Below the pieces are notes generated by a model that was not told where the DNA came from, made no database searches, and saw only the letters and a list, made by a program, of their open reading frames with translations. Source: Polaribacter sp. (lineage in GTDB: Bacteria; Bacteroidota; Bacteroidia; Flavobacteriales; Flavobacteriaceae). Taken from it: a stretch of DNA of 64,000 bases. The stretch is taken from positions 1-64,000 of the forward strand of contig JAQWGI010000017.1 of NCBI GenBank assembly GCA_029238315.1. The letters are read 5' to 3'. The position numbers and the translations under genes were made by a program. Within the stretch, counting starts at the first letter, position 1; every line of letters starts with the position of its first letter. Shown piece by piece: positions 63,381-64,000 of this stretch.

Positions 63381-64000
63381 ATGAAAAAAATAATTTTTAT
63401 ACTATTAGTAATCCTTTCTGGAAACATGATGGCGCAGTCTCCATATGAAAAAGAAATGAGCAAAGCGATGCAGCTTTGGAGTCAACAAAAAAACACAGAA
63501 GCAGTACAGCTTTTTGAGAGAATTGCATCTGCAGAAAAAGACAATTGGCTACCTTCTTATTATGCTGCTACCGTTTTAATTGTGGAAGGTTTTTCTATAA
63601 AAGATGAAGTTAAATTAACAACTCATTTAAAGAGAGCACAAGATTTATTAGATACGGCAAATTATATTTCTAAAAGTAACCCAGAAATAATTATTACACA
63701 AGCCATGTTAAACACGGTTTATGTGGCTTTTGACGGACAAAAATACGGAATGAAATACGCTGGAGAAAACGCGCAATTATATGCAGCAGCTTTAAAAATT
63801 GCACCAAATAACCCAAGAGTTGTTTTAGGAAAAGCACAATGGGATATTGGCGCAGCTGCCTTTTTTGGACAATCTACCGAGCCTTTTTGTAAAGAAATAA
63901 AAAGAGCTATAGAATTGTTTAAAAAAGAAAAGCAAAAAGAGAAATTTGCTCCTTTTGGAGGCGTTGAAAGAGCACAACAAGCTTTAAAAGAGCAATGTGT
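63381..64000 (+). CDS. secreted TPR-like protein, 3' end missing
   Basis: It opens with a signal peptide (KKIIFILLVILSGNMMAQ) followed by helical repeats of TPR type (MSKAMQLWSQQKNTEAVQLF; VVLGKAQWDIGAAAFF). The frame is open to the end of the window, 206 codons plus 2 bases. It follows DUF2141 by 37 nt. Confidence 0.75.
   Translation, partial: MKKIIFILLVILSGNMMAQSPYEKEMSKAMQLWSQQKNTEAVQLFERIASAEKDNWLPSYYAATVLIVEGFSIKDEVKLTTHLKRAQDLLDTANYISKSNPEIIITQAMLNTVYVAFDGQKYGMKYAGENAQLYAAALKIAPNNPRVVLGKAQWDIGAAAFFGQSTEPFCKEIKRAIELFKKEKQKEKFAPFGGVERAQQALKEQC

Overview
The window looks like a chromosomal segment of a marine flavobacterium (phylum Bacteroidota, family Flavobacteriaceae). The evidence is the low GC content, promoters of the TTG-N17-23-TANNTTTG type, near absence of Shine-Dalgarno sequences, a type IX secretion sorting domain, SusC/CirA-like TonB receptors with carboxypeptidase-regulatory N-termini, a PafA-type phosphatase, and a proteorhodopsin with its retinal-forming Blh partner. 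A Polaribacter-like genus is my best guess, but the sequence alone does not prove it. No phage, insertion sequence, CRISPR array or rRNA operon was found.

Layout. 1-5.4 kb: end of the ribosomal operon (rplQ), then carA, eno, gltA and an arginase-family gene. 5.4-10.4 kb: a T9SS cargo protein beside a decayed gene, CtlX-type hydrolase, PrsW-like protease and PafA-like phosphatase. 10.5-16.8 kb: MlaE/MlaF-type transporter, tRNA-Lys and tRNA-Tyr, a TonB receptor, a CIA30-like protein and a DUF389 membrane protein. 16.9-24.6 kb: SprT-like protein, SDR, secreted amidohydrolase, membrane protein, two lipoproteins (beta-helix, glutamine cyclotransferase), rpmE2 and a secreted hypothetical. 24.7-29.9 kb: gcvP, a UbiA-like membrane protein, and an SH3/NlpC-P60 lipoprotein.

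30.0-37.9 kb is a tryptophan/kynurenine catabolic cluster: kynureninase, kynurenine 3-monooxygenase, RidA-type deaminase, aldehyde dehydrogenase, SDR, 3-hydroxyanthranilate dioxygenase and ACMS decarboxylase. Together these would take kynurenine to 2-aminomuconate and onward. The cluster is peppered with palindromic repeats. Four elements end 6-11 nt before a start codon, and single arms of one family sit in frame inside the coding sequences of kmo and the SDR, each encoding the same kind of 8-residue insert. This is the most unusual structure in the window.

37.9-43.3 kb is a leftward run: rsfS, ftsH, LUD protein, cdsA, psd, acyl-CoA-binding protein and YceI (lipid and membrane homeostasis). 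43.4-53.8 kb: birA, an SRPBCC protein, pyrE head-to-head with a NUDIX gene, SulP transporter, then cysteine dioxygenase followed by a PLP decarboxylase (a predicted cysteine-to-hypotaurine route), then coaD, ddl, a PASTA protein, rluD-type synthase and yaaA. 53.8-55.5 kb: divergent blh and proteorhodopsin. 55.6-64.0 kb: serine dehydratase, dnaK followed by a small repeat array, three small hypotheticals, a second TonB receptor, a DUF2141 protein and a partial TPR-like protein running off the end.

Start codons were re-chosen by eye where the longest open frame began at an unlikely non-ATG codon. Functional names rest on motif recognition, not on database searches.
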